Source: Nitrosomonadales bacterium (lineage in GTDB: Bacteria > Pseudomonadota > Gammaproteobacteria > Burkholderiales > Gallionellaceae). Taken from it: a stretch of 64,000 nucleotides of DNA. The DNA lies in contig JACQYW010000013.1 of assembly GCA_016208015.1 (NCBI GenBank), positions 124,001 to 188,000 of the forward strand. The letters are read 5' to 3'. Shown here in pieces: positions 6,001 through 14,453 of the stretch. Position 1 is the stretch's first letter; every line of letters starts with the position of its first letter. The position numbers and the translations under genes were made by a program. The notes beneath the pieces were generated by a model that made no database searches, had not been told where the DNA came from, and saw nothing but the letters and a program-made list of their open reading frames with translations.

Positions 6001-8031
6001 ATGAGCCTGAACACCCGCAACCTGTCCGACCTGGAAGAGATAGACCGCTTCGAGCAGGCGATCGCCAGCTTCAACGCGGGCGAGATCGACCCCGACCGCT
6101 TCACCGCGATCCGGCTGCAACAGGGCGCATACGGACAGCGCCAAGAGGGCGTGAACATGTTGCGCATCAAGGTGCCCGGTGGGCGCCTGACGGCAGTGCA
6201 ACTGGAAGTGATCGCCGATCTGGCCGAGGACTTCTCGCAGCACAAGACCGCGCACCTGACCACGCGTCAGGACGTGCAGGTGCACTACATCCCGCTGGAG
6301 CACATGCCGACCGCGATGCGCCGTCTGGCCGGTGTTGGTTTGACTTCGCGCGAGGCGTGCGGCAACGCCGTCCGCAACATGACGGCGTGCCCGCTGGCGG
6401 GTGTGTGCCCGAAGGAGCATGTGGATGTGGGCAGGCATGTGGACGGCGCCACCGCGCACTTCCTGCGCAACCCGCTCAACCAGCAGTTGCCGCGAAAATT
6501 CAAGATCTCGTTCTCGGGTTGCGAGGCGGATTGCGCGCAGTCGCTGCTGCACGATCTTGGTGTGATCGCGACGGTCAAGGATGGCCAGCCGGGATTCAGG
6601 ATCAGGGCGGGCGGCGGTCTGGGGCACAAGCCGCGCGAGGCGATTGTGGTGGAGGAGTGGATTTCGGAAAGCGAGTTGCTGTTTGCGATGGAAGCACTGG
6701 TGACGCTACACAACAAGTACTCGGACCGTACCAAACGCGCCAAGTCGCGCATCAAGTTCCTGGTCGAGCGCTTCGGTGCGGAAGGTTTTGTGGAGAAGTA
6801 CCGCGAGGAGTTCGGGCGCACCAAGCAAGCGCTGGCGAACAAACCTTACCCGCAAGGCGAGTGGCGTGCACCGACCGGCAATGAAGCGCCGGGGCAGGGT
6901 GCTCCGCGCAAGCTGTTCGCGCAGAAGCAGGCAGGGCTGTTCGTGTTCCCCATCGCGCTGCCTATTGGCGATGTGAAGGCCACGCAAATGCGCGGAATTG
7001 CGAACGTGCTGCAGGAGTTGGGACTGGACGAGGTGCACACCACGCAGGACCAGAATCTCGCGGTGCTCAACGTGCCGCAGGCGAAAGTGGTTGCGTTGCG
7101 CAGCGGTATCGCGGCATTCGGTTTGCATGAGCCGGTGACGGGCGACAGCGTGGTGGCTTGCCCAGGTTCATCCACTTGCCGCCTCGGGCTGACTTCCAGC
7201 ACGGTGCTGGGGCCCCTGTTGTCGGGTGGCAAGGCCGACCTGAACATCCGCGTATCGGGCTGCCACAACGGTTGCGCGCAACCCGAGACCGGCGACATCG
7301 GCATCTATGGCGAAGCCAAACGTCTGCACGGCAAACTGGTGCCGCATTACCAGATGTATTTCGCCGGGAAAGGTACGGCAGGCGGCGCGCTGGCACTGAA
7401 AGGGCCTACGTTGCCCGCCGCGCGCATCCGGCAGGCGATAGAGCGAGTGCAGGCTGCACATCTGGCCAGCGAAGAGGCGAGTTTCTTTGTCTGGGCGCGC
7501 AAGCAGGAGCCGGAGTTCTTCAAGGCGCTGCTGGCCGATCTGGCGGAAGTGTCGGCGAAGGAGTTGCAGTCGGTGATGCACGACTTCGGCGACAAGACCG
7601 ACTTCCGCGTGGTGAACCTGGGCGGCGGCGAATGCGCGGGGGCATCGCAGGTGCTGATCGGCGCGAACTTCTTCGAGGCGGCGCACGAACGCGAGTACCG
7701 CAACGCACTGGTGTTCCAGCGCAAGTTTGTGGAAGCGGCGCAGTGCAACGAGTCGATCTTGCGTCTGCTCGGTTCCGGCGTGGCGCAGTTGTTGGGCGGT
7801 GCGCGGCAGGACGACTTGGCGAAGCTGGCAGAGCAACTCAACCTGCTGGCGCCGGAAGAGATCGCTGCCGAATTCGCCCATGCGGCAGAGGAAGCAGCGG
7901 CGGATGAAGAAGTGGATGTGGAAGCAGTGGCGGCAGCGAGCGCAAAAGTGGATGCATGGACAGTGAAGGTGGCGGAGTTCGCCACCGCAAAGGACGGACA
8001 ACTTGACCTGAAGGAGGCATTGCCAAAATGA
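6001..8031 (+). CDS. cysI: Siroheme/[4Fe-4S] sulfite (nitrite) reductase with C-terminal extension
   Basis: A 676-residue assimilatory sulfite reductase hemoprotein of the ferredoxin-nitrite/sulfite reductase family. The two pseudo-symmetric halves are visible (RLQQGAYGQRQEG and the second at FVFPIALPIGD). The coupled siroheme-cluster ligands are Cys387 and Cys393 (CPGSSTC) and Cys421 and Cys425 (GCHNGC). It reduces sulfite to sulfide in six electron steps. No flavoprotein CysJ is present, so the donor is probably ferredoxin or an unlinked reductase. The reductase part ends near residue 510. The last 160 residues form a helical, Ala/Glu-rich extension containing GGGECAG and an acidic linker, which standard reductases lack. 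Context argues for sulfite rather than nitrite. Stop overlaps cysH by ATGA. Confidence 0.9.
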   Translation: MSLNTRNLSDLEEIDRFEQAIASFNAGEIDPDRFTAIRLQQGAYGQRQEGVNMLRIKVPGGRLTAVQLEVIADLAEDFSQHKTAHLTTRQDVQVHYIPLEHMPTAMRRLAGVGLTSREACGNAVRNMTACPLAGVCPKEHVDVGRHVDGATAHFLRNPLNQQLPRKFKISFSGCEADCAQSLLHDLGVIATVKDGQPGFRIRAGGGLGHKPREAIVVEEWISESELLFAMEALVTLHNKYSDRTKRAKSRIKFLVERFGAEGFVEKYREEFGRTKQALANKPYPQGEWRAPTGNEAPGQGAPRKLFAQKQAGLFVFPIALPIGDVKATQMRGIANVLQELGLDEVHTTQDQNLAVLNVPQAKVVALRSGIAAFGLHEPVTGDSVVACPGSSTCRLGLTSSTVLGPLLSGGKADLNIRVSGCHNGCAQPETGDIGIYGEAKRLHGKLVPHYQMYFAGKGTAGGALALKGPTLPAARIRQAIERVQAAHLASEEASFFVWARKQEPEFFKALLADLAEVSAKELQSVMHDFGDKTDFRVVNLGGGECAGASQVLIGANFFEAAHEREYRNALVFQRKFVEAAQCNESILRLLGSGVAQLLGGARQDDLAKLAEQLNLLAPEEIAAEFAHAAEEAAADEEVDVEAVAAASAKVDAWTVKVAEFATAKDGQLDLKEALPK

Positions 8032-8783
8032 GTACAGAACTGAACAAGAAGATCGCCGACACCCTCGCGATCCTGAAGCAGGCATCGGGCGAATATTCCC
8101 CCGTGGCTTTCGCCAACAGCCTTGGTGCGGAAGACATGGTGCTGACCGACCTCATCGCCAAACACCAGCCGGACATCCAGATGTTCAGTCTGGACACCGG
8201 CCGCCTGCCGAAAGAGACCTACGACCTGATCCAGGAAGTGAGCCAGCAGTACACCTTGCCGCTGCATGTGTACTTCCCCGACAGCAAACTGGTCGAAGAA
8301 TATGTCGGCAACAACGGCATCAACGGTTTCTACGACAGCGTGGAAAGCCGCAAGGGTTGCTGCTTCGTGCGCAAGGTGGAGCCGCTGCGCCGCGCCCTGA
8401 AAGGCAAGGGCGCGTGGATCACCGGCATGAGGCGCGACCAGGCAGTCACGCGCGGCACGCTGGAAGCGTCAGCCTTCGACAACGACAACGGCCTGCAGAA
8501 GTTCAACCCGCTGCTGGACTGGTCGAACAATGACGTGTGGGCATACATCCGCAAGTACGACGTGCCCTACAACAAATTGCACGACCAGTTCTACCCCAGC
8601 CTGGGTTGCGCGCCTTGCACCCGTTCCATCTCGCCGGGCGAAGACATCCGCGCCGGTCGCTGGTGGTGGGAATCTCCCGACACCAAGGAGCGCGGCTTGC
8701 ACGCCAGCCCGACTTCGCTCAAGGCGAGTCGCGAACGCATCATCGAGATCGCAGCGAACGCGAAGCAGGAAGTGTCGGCATAA
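8028..8783 (+). CDS. cysH: Assimilatory adenylylsulfate (APS) reductase
   Basis: A 251-residue reductase of the CysH family that converts activated sulfate to sulfite using thioredoxin. The paired cysteines Cys111-Cys112 (KGCCFVRK) and Cys194/Cys197 (GCAPC) are the ligands of a [4Fe-4S] cluster, which marks APS-specific rather than PAPS-specific enzymes. This fits the absence of an APS kinase (CysC) domain in the operon. The nucleotide-binding part shows SLGAEDMVLTD and SLDTGRLP; ITGMRRDQAVTR follows the cluster pair. The start overlaps the cysI stop by four bases, so the two are translationally coupled. The catalytic C-terminal Cys of E. coli-type enzymes (ECGLH) is absent: the tail reads ERGLHASP. 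Confidence 0.92.
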   Translation: MSTELNKKIADTLAILKQASGEYSPVAFANSLGAEDMVLTDLIAKHQPDIQMFSLDTGRLPKETYDLIQEVSQQYTLPLHVYFPDSKLVEEYVGNNGINGFYDSVESRKGCCFVRKVEPLRRALKGKGAWITGMRRDQAVTRGTLEASAFDNDNGLQKFNPLLDWSNNDVWAYIRKYDVPYNKLHDQFYPSLGCAPCTRSISPGEDIRAGRWWWESPDTKERGLHASPTSLKASRERIIEIAANAKQEVSA

Positions 8784-8819
8784 CCGGGGTGCAAAGTAAT
8801 TTGAGGAAACACTGCTAAT

Positions 8820-8937
8820 CCGTCATTCCCGCGAAGGCGGGAATCCAGTGATTTTACAAATTATGCTTTTGGGTTTTGCCCTTGCTAAGCAAGGGAATTA
8901 TTGTTTTGCTGGATTCCCGCCTTCGCGGGAATGACGG
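8820..8937. repeat. 118-bp element with 29-bp perfect terminal inverted repeats (dRS3-like ends)
   Basis: The 29 bases at 8820-8848 are the exact reverse complement of 8909-8937. Each arm contains ATTCCC-N8-GGGAAT (8825-8844 and 8913-8932), the pattern of neisserial dRS3 repeats. The interior is AT-rich and holds a further hairpin, cccttgct/agcaaggg (8878-8894). No open frame. It sits inside the cys operon between cysH and cysD, where it could weaken transcription or stabilise the upstream message. Another ATTCCC-N8-GGGAAT copy lies at 11237-11256. Confidence 0.85.
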
Positions 8938-8962
8938 AATTCGGATTTATATAGGTGTCATC

Positions 8963-9889
8963 ATGAAACTGGTCGAGGATAATTTGCGCAAACACACTTT
9001 CACCCACTTGGACGCTCTGGAGAGCGAATCCATCCACATCATGCGCGAGGTGGCGGCGGAGTGCAAAAATCCGGCGCTGCTGTTCTCCGGCGGCAAGGAT
9101 TCCATCGTCATGCTGCGTCTGGCCGAAAAAGCCTTTCGCCCGGCGAAGTTCCCTTTCCCGCTGGTGCACATCGACACCGAACACAACTTCCCCGAGGTGA
9201 TAGCGTGCCGCGACAAGCTGGCGGCCGATCTGGGCGAGCGGCTCATCGTGCGTTCGCTGGAAGATTCGATCAAGCGCGGCAGCATCGTCATCAAGGATGA
9301 GAACAAGCCGCGCAACCCGTTCCAGTCGGTGACATTGCTGGAGACCATCGCCGAGTTCGGTTTCGACGCCTGTCTGGGCGGCGCACGGCGCGACGAGGAG
9401 AAGGCACGCGCCAAGGAACGCATCTTTTCCTTCCGCGACGAGTTCGGCCAATGGGACCCGAAGAACCAGCGCCCGGAGTTGTGGGATACCTACAACACGC
9501 GCGTGCATCCCGGCGAGAACATCCGTGTGTTCCCGATCAGCAACTGGACCGAGATGGACATCTGGGAATATATCGGGCGCGAGAAGCTGCACATCCCCAA
9601 CATCTACTTTGCGCATGAGCGCGAAGTCATCCGTCGCGGTGGCAACGTGATACCGGTGTCGCACCTGGTGCAGCCCAAACCGGGCGAGAAGGTCGAGATC
9701 GCCACTGTGCGTTTCCGCACTGTGGGCGACATGACCTGTACCGCGCCGGTGGAATCGACGGCTCGCACGGTGGACGAGATCATCGTGGAGACCGCGGCCA
9801 CGCGCATCACCGAACGCGGCGCGACACGCATGGATGACCAGACTTCGGATGCGTCGATGGAGTTGAGAAAGAAGGAAGGATACTTCTGA
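8963..9889 (+). CDS. cysD: Sulfate adenylyltransferase subunit 2 (ATP sulfurylase)
   Basis: A 308-residue PP-loop ATP pyrophosphatase. It forms adenylylsulfate from ATP and sulfate together with the GTPase CysN. The PP-loop SGGKDSIVMLRLAEKAF is near residue 45, and the family start MKLVEDNLRKHTFTHLDALE and the GGARRDEEKARAKER segment are present. Translation starts at ATG 8963 after AGGTG; the open frame extends to 8876 only because it runs through the inverted-repeat element. Length agrees with the family (about 300). An 83-base gap with an 18-base palindrome separates it from cysN. Confidence 0.96.
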   Translation: MKLVEDNLRKHTFTHLDALESESIHIMREVAAECKNPALLFSGGKDSIVMLRLAEKAFRPAKFPFPLVHIDTEHNFPEVIACRDKLAADLGERLIVRSLEDSIKRGSIVIKDENKPRNPFQSVTLLETIAEFGFDACLGGARRDEEKARAKERIFSFRDEFGQWDPKNQRPELWDTYNTRVHPGENIRVFPISNWTEMDIWEYIGREKLHIPNIYFAHEREVIRRGGNVIPVSHLVQPKPGEKVEIATVRFRTVGDMTCTAPVESTARTVDEIIVETAATRITERGATRMDDQTSDASMELRKKEGYF

Positions 9890-9910
9890 GTGCCCCCTAA
9901 ACCTGTTCCT

Positions 9911-9928
9911 TCCCCCTTGCAAGGGGGA
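9911..9928. repeat. 18-base perfect palindrome between cysD and cysN
   Basis: The sequence tcccccttg/caaggggga is a perfect inverted repeat, with partial symmetry extending a few bases outward. There is no T-tract after it, so it is not an intrinsic terminator. It could be an RNA-processing or stabilising hairpin in the cys message, or one copy of a dispersed repeat. Confidence 0.6.
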
Positions 9929-9972
9929 GGGAATCCGGGTCCGAGAGAAATTGAAATTTGAGAGGCAACAAT

Positions 9973-11226
9973 ATGAGCAATACCACACAACTACTCCGTT
10001 TCATCACCGCCGGTTCTGTCGATGACGGCAAGAGCACCCTGATCGGCCGCCTGCTGCACGACTCGAAATCCATCTTCGAGGACCAGTTCTCGGCCATCTC
10101 CAAGACCAGCGAGAAGCGCGGCATGGCCGCCGTCGACCTGTCGCTGCTCACCGATGGCCTGCAAGCCGAGCGCGAGCAGGGCATCACCATCGACGTGGCC
10201 TATCGCTACTTCGCCACGCCCAAGCGCAAGTTCATCATCGGCGACACGCCGGGACATGAACAGTACACGCGCAATATGGTGACCGCGGCGAGCACTGCCA
10301 ATCTGGTCGTCATTCTGATCGATGCGCGCAAGGGCGTACTGACCCAGACGCGTCGCCACAGTTTCCTGGCCAGTCTGGTCGGGGTTCCGCATGTGGTGCT
10401 GGCGGTGAACAAGATGGATATGGTCGATTACTCGCAGGCGCGTTTCGACGAGATCGTCGCCGAGTACAAGGTCTTTGCCGCGCAACTGGGACTGCATGAT
10501 GTGCATTGCATCCCGCTTTCCGCGCTGAACGGCGACATGGTGGTGGATAGAGGCGAGAACCTGGGTTGGTACGAAGGCCCTGCCCTGCTGGAATTGCTGG
10601 AAAAAGTCGAGATTGACCACGACGTGAACACCAGCGATTTCCGCTTCCCGGTGCAGTGGGTGTGCCGCCCGCAGACCGAAGAGCATCACGACTTCCGCGG
10701 CTTCATGGGGCGCATCGAGGCGGGCGAGGTATCGGTCGGCGACGAGATCACCATCCTGCCGTCCGGCCGTACCACCACTGTCAAAGAGATCGACACCTAC
10801 GACGGCAAGCTGCAAACCGCCTTCGCACCGCAATCGGTGACGCTCACGCTGGAAGACGAGATCGACATCTCGCGTGGCGACATGTTCGTCCGCAGCAGCG
10901 CGCATCCGCCCAAGGTGGAGAAGGAGTTCGAAGCGACCCTGTGCTGGCTGTCGGAAGCGCCGCTGGACAAGAGCCGCAAATATCTGGTCAAGCACACCAC
11001 GCGCACGGCGAAGTGCCTGTTTTCGCGTCTCGACTACCGCGTTGACGTGAACACGCTGGAGCGGCACACGGCGGACAAGCTGCACATGAACGACATCGCG
11101 CGCGTGGCCATCAAGACCCAGCAACCGCTGGTGTTCGACAGCTACGGGATCGACCGCGCGACGGGCAGTTTCATCGTCATCGACGAGGCGACCAATAATA
11201 CTGTCGCAGCAGGCATGATCGCGTAA
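9973..11226 (+). CDS. cysN: Sulfate adenylyltransferase subunit 1 (GTPase)
   Basis: A 417-residue EF-Tu-like GTPase whose GTP hydrolysis drives sulfate activation by CysD. G motifs are [15 protein letters not shown] (P-loop), [12 protein letters not shown] (G3) and NKMD (G4), then two beta-barrel domains. It ends at the domain-3 barrel with no fused APS kinase, matching an APS-reducing pathway. ATG 9973 has GAGAGG about 7 bases upstream; an in-frame TTG at 9958 is unlikely. It is the last gene of the cys operon, followed by a stem-loop at 11233-11260. Confidence 0.96.
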   Translation: MSNTTQLLRFITAGSVDDGKSTLIGRLLHDSKSIFEDQFSAISKTSEKRGMAAVDLSLLTDGLQAEREQGITIDVAYRYFATPKRKFIIGDTPGHEQYTRNMVTAASTANLVVILIDARKGVLTQTRRHSFLASLVGVPHVVLAVNKMDMVDYSQARFDEIVAEYKVFAAQLGLHDVHCIPLSALNGDMVVDRGENLGWYEGPALLELLEKVEIDHDVNTSDFRFPVQWVCRPQTEEHHDFRGFMGRIEAGEVSVGDEITILPSGRTTTVKEIDTYDGKLQTAFAPQSVTLTLEDEIDISRGDMFVRSSAHPPKVEKEFEATLCWLSEAPLDKSRKYLVKHTTRTAKCLFSRLDYRVDVNTLERHTADKLHMNDIARVAIKTQQPLVFDSYGIDRATGSFIVIDEATNNTVAAGMIA

Positions 11227-11232
11227 CAACTC

Positions 11233-11260
11233 CGTCATTCCCGCGCAGGCGGGAATGACG
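11233..11260. repeat. dRS3-like palindrome after cysN
   Basis: Arms cgtcattcccgc (11233-11244) and gcgggaatgacg (11249-11260) pair perfectly around a 4-base loop, again with ATTCCC-N8-GGGAAT. It lies 7 bases after the cysN stop. No U-tract follows, so it probably acts as an mRNA 3' end stabiliser or is simply a dispersed repeat rather than a classical terminator. Confidence 0.75.
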
Positions 11261-11333
11261 CGCTGCTCGTATCCTCCTGCCCTTTCGCTTGTGGTATCTT
11301 TCTCCCATTCGAGTTTGATGTCCGTTTGAAGCC

Positions 11334-12269
11334 ATGAGCCTGCTTTCCCTGATCACCGCGCTGCTGCTGGAACAAGTCCACCCGCTGTCTTCGCGCAAGT
11401 ACCTTGCGACATGGCTGTCCGGCTATGTGGAATTCTTTCAGCGCAACTTCAATGCAGGTCAGCAGAAGCAAGGGCTCATCGCCTGGTTACTGGCTATTGC
11501 AGTACCGCTGGTGCTGGTCGTCTCATTGCATTGTCTTCTGCTGGATACGCATCCCATCTTCGCCTGGGCATTCAGCGTGCTGGTGCTGTACCTCACCATG
11601 GGCTTCCGCCAGTTCAGCCATTACTACACCGATATCCATCTGGCTTTGCGTGATAACAAGCTCGATGAAGCGCGCGACCTGCTGGGCAACTGGCTGAGCA
11701 AGTCCTGCCGCGAACTCAGTCATGAAGAAGTGGCGCGCGTCACCATCGAACAGGCGCTGATCTGCTCCCATCGCAATGTGTTCGGCGTGGTGTTCTGGTT
11801 CGTCGTCTTCATGATGCTGGGGCTGGGGCCTATCGGCGCCGTCCTGTATCGGCTGGCGCTGTTCCTGTACAACCGCTGGGGGATGCATGACGAGGCTGAG
11901 TACGGAGACTTCGGCGCGTTCGCGCGGCAGGCCTATCACTTCATGGAATGGCTGCCGCTGCGTCTCACCGCTGCCACCTTCGCCATCGTCGGCAATTTCG
12001 AAGACACCGCCTACTGCTGGCGCAACCAGGCCGCAAACTGGCCCGACCCTGAAGCGGGCATCCTGCTGGCCAGCGGTGCAGGCGCACTCGGCATCAGGCT
12101 GGGGCAGACCATCATCCAGGATGACCAACCCGTCTTTCGCCCCGAGATCGGCATGGACGACGAAGCCGATGCCGATTACATGCAAAGTGCGATCGGTCTG
12201 GTGTGGCGTGCCATGGTGTTTCAGCTTGTAGCGCTGCTGTTGCTGACGGTGGCGAATCTGCTGGGTTAA
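11334..12269 (+). CDS. CobD/CbiB family membrane protein
   Basis: A 311-residue membrane protein of the CobD/CbiB family. The N-terminus (SLLSLITALLLEQVHPLSSRKY) and about four to five hydrophobic segments fit the betaproteobacterial branch. That branch also resembles AmpE and usually stands alone, outside any cobalamin cluster. CbiB proper attaches aminopropanol to adenosylcobyric acid. Here no other cobalamin gene is nearby, so a cobalamin role is uncertain. The N-terminal ALLLEQ differs from the LDxxxGDP motif of true CbiB, arguing for another function. Its last codon overlaps the stop of the convergent pbpC by three bases. Confidence 0.75.
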   Translation: MSLLSLITALLLEQVHPLSSRKYLATWLSGYVEFFQRNFNAGQQKQGLIAWLLAIAVPLVLVVSLHCLLLDTHPIFAWAFSVLVLYLTMGFRQFSHYYTDIHLALRDNKLDEARDLLGNWLSKSCRELSHEEVARVTIEQALICSHRNVFGVVFWFVVFMMLGLGPIGAVLYRLALFLYNRWGMHDEAEYGDFGAFARQAYHFMEWLPLRLTAATFAIVGNFEDTAYCWRNQAANWPDPEAGILLASGAGALGIRLGQTIIQDDQPVFRPEIGMDDEADADYMQSAIGLVWRAMVFQLVALLLLTVANLLG

Positions 12270-14437
12270 GGTAGCGCCCCTCGCACCTCGAAACTCACTG
12301 CATCCAGTTCCTTTCCCTCCGCATCGGTCAATACCAGGCGGTGCCTGCCGCCGGTCGGCGTCCAGCCGATGTCAGCCCCTTCGCCAATCCCGTTCCCATC
12401 CATCAGCCACTTGACCTGTTCCGCATCCTTGGCGCTGAGTTGCACACGCTGGTGTCCGCTTGGGATGTCGGGATCCATGCCGATCACGGTGCCGCCGGTG
12501 GGGTAGAGGATGCGGGCCTGCGGCAAACGTCCGGCGTCGTTCGCGGCGACGAGCCTGATCTCGGCTGTCTCGGTGCCGGCGAGGAACCATTCGGTGCGCG
12601 GCGATTCAATGGCGGGTGTGAAGCGCGTTTGCAGCGCGGTCACGCCATCCGGTTTGGTAGGCGGCGCGCTGCCGTCGTGCGCGTGCAGGTAATCCATCAT
12701 TTCGCGCCAGACGGGCGCCGCGCCGCTCACGCCCGAGACGTCGTGCATCGGCTCGCCGTTGAAGTTGCCCACCCACACGCCCACTGTGTAGTGGATGGAG
12801 AAGCCGATGCACCAGTTGTCGCGCATGTCCTTGCTGGTGCCGGTCTTCACAGCAGTCCACACGCGTGTGGCGAGCGGGTTCTCCAGCCCGAAGGTCATGG
12901 CGCGCGCGGTCTTGTCGGAAAGGATGCTGGCGACGATAAAGGCCGCCTGCGGCGAAATGAGCTGGCGGGGCTTCGCGCCGCGTTCCGCCGCGGTGAAGCG
13001 CAGCGGACGCCACACGCCGCGGTTGGCGAGTGCGCGGTAGGCATTGGTCAGCTCGACCAGGCGCACATCCACGCCGCCCAGCGCGAGGCTGAAGCCGTAA
13101 TGCTCGCCGTCCCCGGTCAGGCTATCCAGACCATAAGTGCGCAAGGTGCGCACGAAATTATCGACACCGACCAGACCGAGCGCGCGCACGGCGGGCACGT
13201 TCAACGAAGAGGCGAGCGCCGTGCGCACGCTCACTGCGCCCTTGAAGTCGCGGTCGTAGTTCTGCGGGATGTACAGCCCCATCGGTGTGTTCAACTGGAT
13301 GGGCGAATCGTCCAGCACCGAAGCGGCGGTGAGTTGCCTGCCCTGTAGCGCCATCCCGTACAGGAAAGGCTTCAATGTCGAACCCGCCTGCCGCAACGCT
13401 GCCGCCCCATCCACGTTCGGCGCATCGGAAAGTTCGCCGCTGCTGCCCACATAAGCCAGCACATCGCCACTGCGGTTGTCGATGACGACAATCGAGCCGT
13501 CTTTCACATGGCGCTCATCCAGCGTCATCAGATGTTCGTGCAGCGCGCGCATGGCGTGGCGCTGCAGGTTCGCATCCAGCGTGCTGGCAAGCCGCACGCC
13601 CGGTTGCAGCAGCAGCTTCTGCGCCAGATGCGGCGCGATGCTTTCCTGCACGATGTGACGGTTGCCCGTTTCCAGTGTCAGCCGCGCCAGCGCATGCAGT
13701 TCGTCGCAGGTGGTGTCGCCAGGTTGTTGCGCTGCCCTGATCAACGCGCAGGCGCGGTTGGCCGCGCGTTCCGGTGTTGCTGTCGGCCCCTTGAGCAAGG
13801 CCGCGAGCAGCAACGCCTGCGGACGGTTCAGCGCCGAAGGATGCACGCCGAACAAGGCGAACGATGCGGCATGGATGCCGTTGAGTTCACCCCGGAACGA
13901 GGCGAGATTGAGATAGGTCTCCAGTATCTGCTGCTTGCTCCAGCGCTTCTCGATCGCGCGCGCGGCGACGATCTGCCGCCACTTCTGCGCCAATGTACGC
14001 TTCGAGTTGGCCGGGGCGAGCGACGGGTCGAGAAACCCGGCCAGTTGCATCGTCAGCGTCGAAGCCCCGCGCGGACGACTGCCGTCGATGAAGTGGCGCA
14101 GGTAAGAAACGCCCCCCGAAGCCAGTGCCAGCCAATCGGTGCCGCCGTGGCGGTAGAAGCGTTTGTCCTCCGACAGCAGCAGCCATTCCTGCATGGCGGG
14201 CGAGACCTCGTCCAACCCGACCCAGTCCAGCCGCCGCGTCTTGTCGTCAACGCGCTTCACCGCGACGACCTCGCCGTTGCGGTCAAGCAGCCAGGATTCG
14301 GAGGGCCGGTAGTCGGATTTTGTTTCGGCGAACGAGGGCGCGGGGCGGTCGGGCGCCAGCAAGGTGCCGGCGGCCAACAGCAGGCTTGCGATGGCGGCCA
14401 GCAGCAGGAATAGTCGTACCTTCTTCAGCAAGTGCAT
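12266..14437 (-). CDS. pbpC: Penicillin-binding protein 1C
   Basis: A 723-residue bifunctional class A penicillin-binding protein. An N-terminal membrane anchor (LFLLLAAIASLLLAAGTLL) is followed by a GT51 glycosyltransferase domain with EDKRFYRHGGTDWLAL and RGASTLTMQLAGFLDP. The transpeptidase domain has the SxxK serine in GSTLKPFLYG and KTGTS. The C-terminal 90 residues form the BiPBP_C domain typical of PBP1C. It polymerises and crosslinks glycan, though E. coli PBP1C is dispensable. It lies 16 bases downstream of the alpha-2-macroglobulin gene; this pairing is conserved in many bacteria and suggests a shared periplasmic defence or repair role. Confidence 0.95.
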   Translation of the reverse strand: MHLLKKVRLFLLLAAIASLLLAAGTLLAPDRPAPSFAETKSDYRPSESWLLDRNGEVVAVKRVDDKTRRLDWVGLDEVSPAMQEWLLLSEDKRFYRHGGTDWLALASGGVSYLRHFIDGSRPRGASTLTMQLAGFLDPSLAPANSKRTLAQKWRQIVAARAIEKRWSKQQILETYLNLASFRGELNGIHAASFALFGVHPSALNRPQALLLAALLKGPTATPERAANRACALIRAAQQPGDTTCDELHALARLTLETGNRHIVQESIAPHLAQKLLLQPGVRLASTLDANLQRHAMRALHEHLMTLDERHVKDGSIVVIDNRSGDVLAYVGSSGELSDAPNVDGAAALRQAGSTLKPFLYGMALQGRQLTAASVLDDSPIQLNTPMGLYIPQNYDRDFKGAVSVRTALASSLNVPAVRALGLVGVDNFVRTLRTYGLDSLTGDGEHYGFSLALGGVDVRLVELTNAYRALANRGVWRPLRFTAAERGAKPRQLISPQAAFIVASILSDKTARAMTFGLENPLATRVWTAVKTGTSKDMRDNWCIGFSIHYTVGVWVGNFNGEPMHDVSGVSGAAPVWREMMDYLHAHDGSAPPTKPDGVTALQTRFTPAIESPRTEWFLAGTETAEIRLVAANDAGRLPQARILYPTGGTVIGMDPDIPSGHQRVQLSAKDAEQVKWLMDGNGIGEGADIGWTPTGGRHRLVLTDAEGKELDAVSFEVRGALP

Positions 14438-14453
14438 CTTGCGGCAGCGTGCA

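Noticed and set aside
5113-6627. A 504-codon minus-strand frame opposite tauE and cysI
   Set aside because: It overlaps the cysB/tauE promoter and two well-supported genes, with the same His/Gln/Arg-rich shadow composition.
8820-8937. A two-repeat mini CRISPR array
   Set aside because: The repeats are inverted rather than direct, only two in number, and each is itself palindromic with a dispersed third copy.
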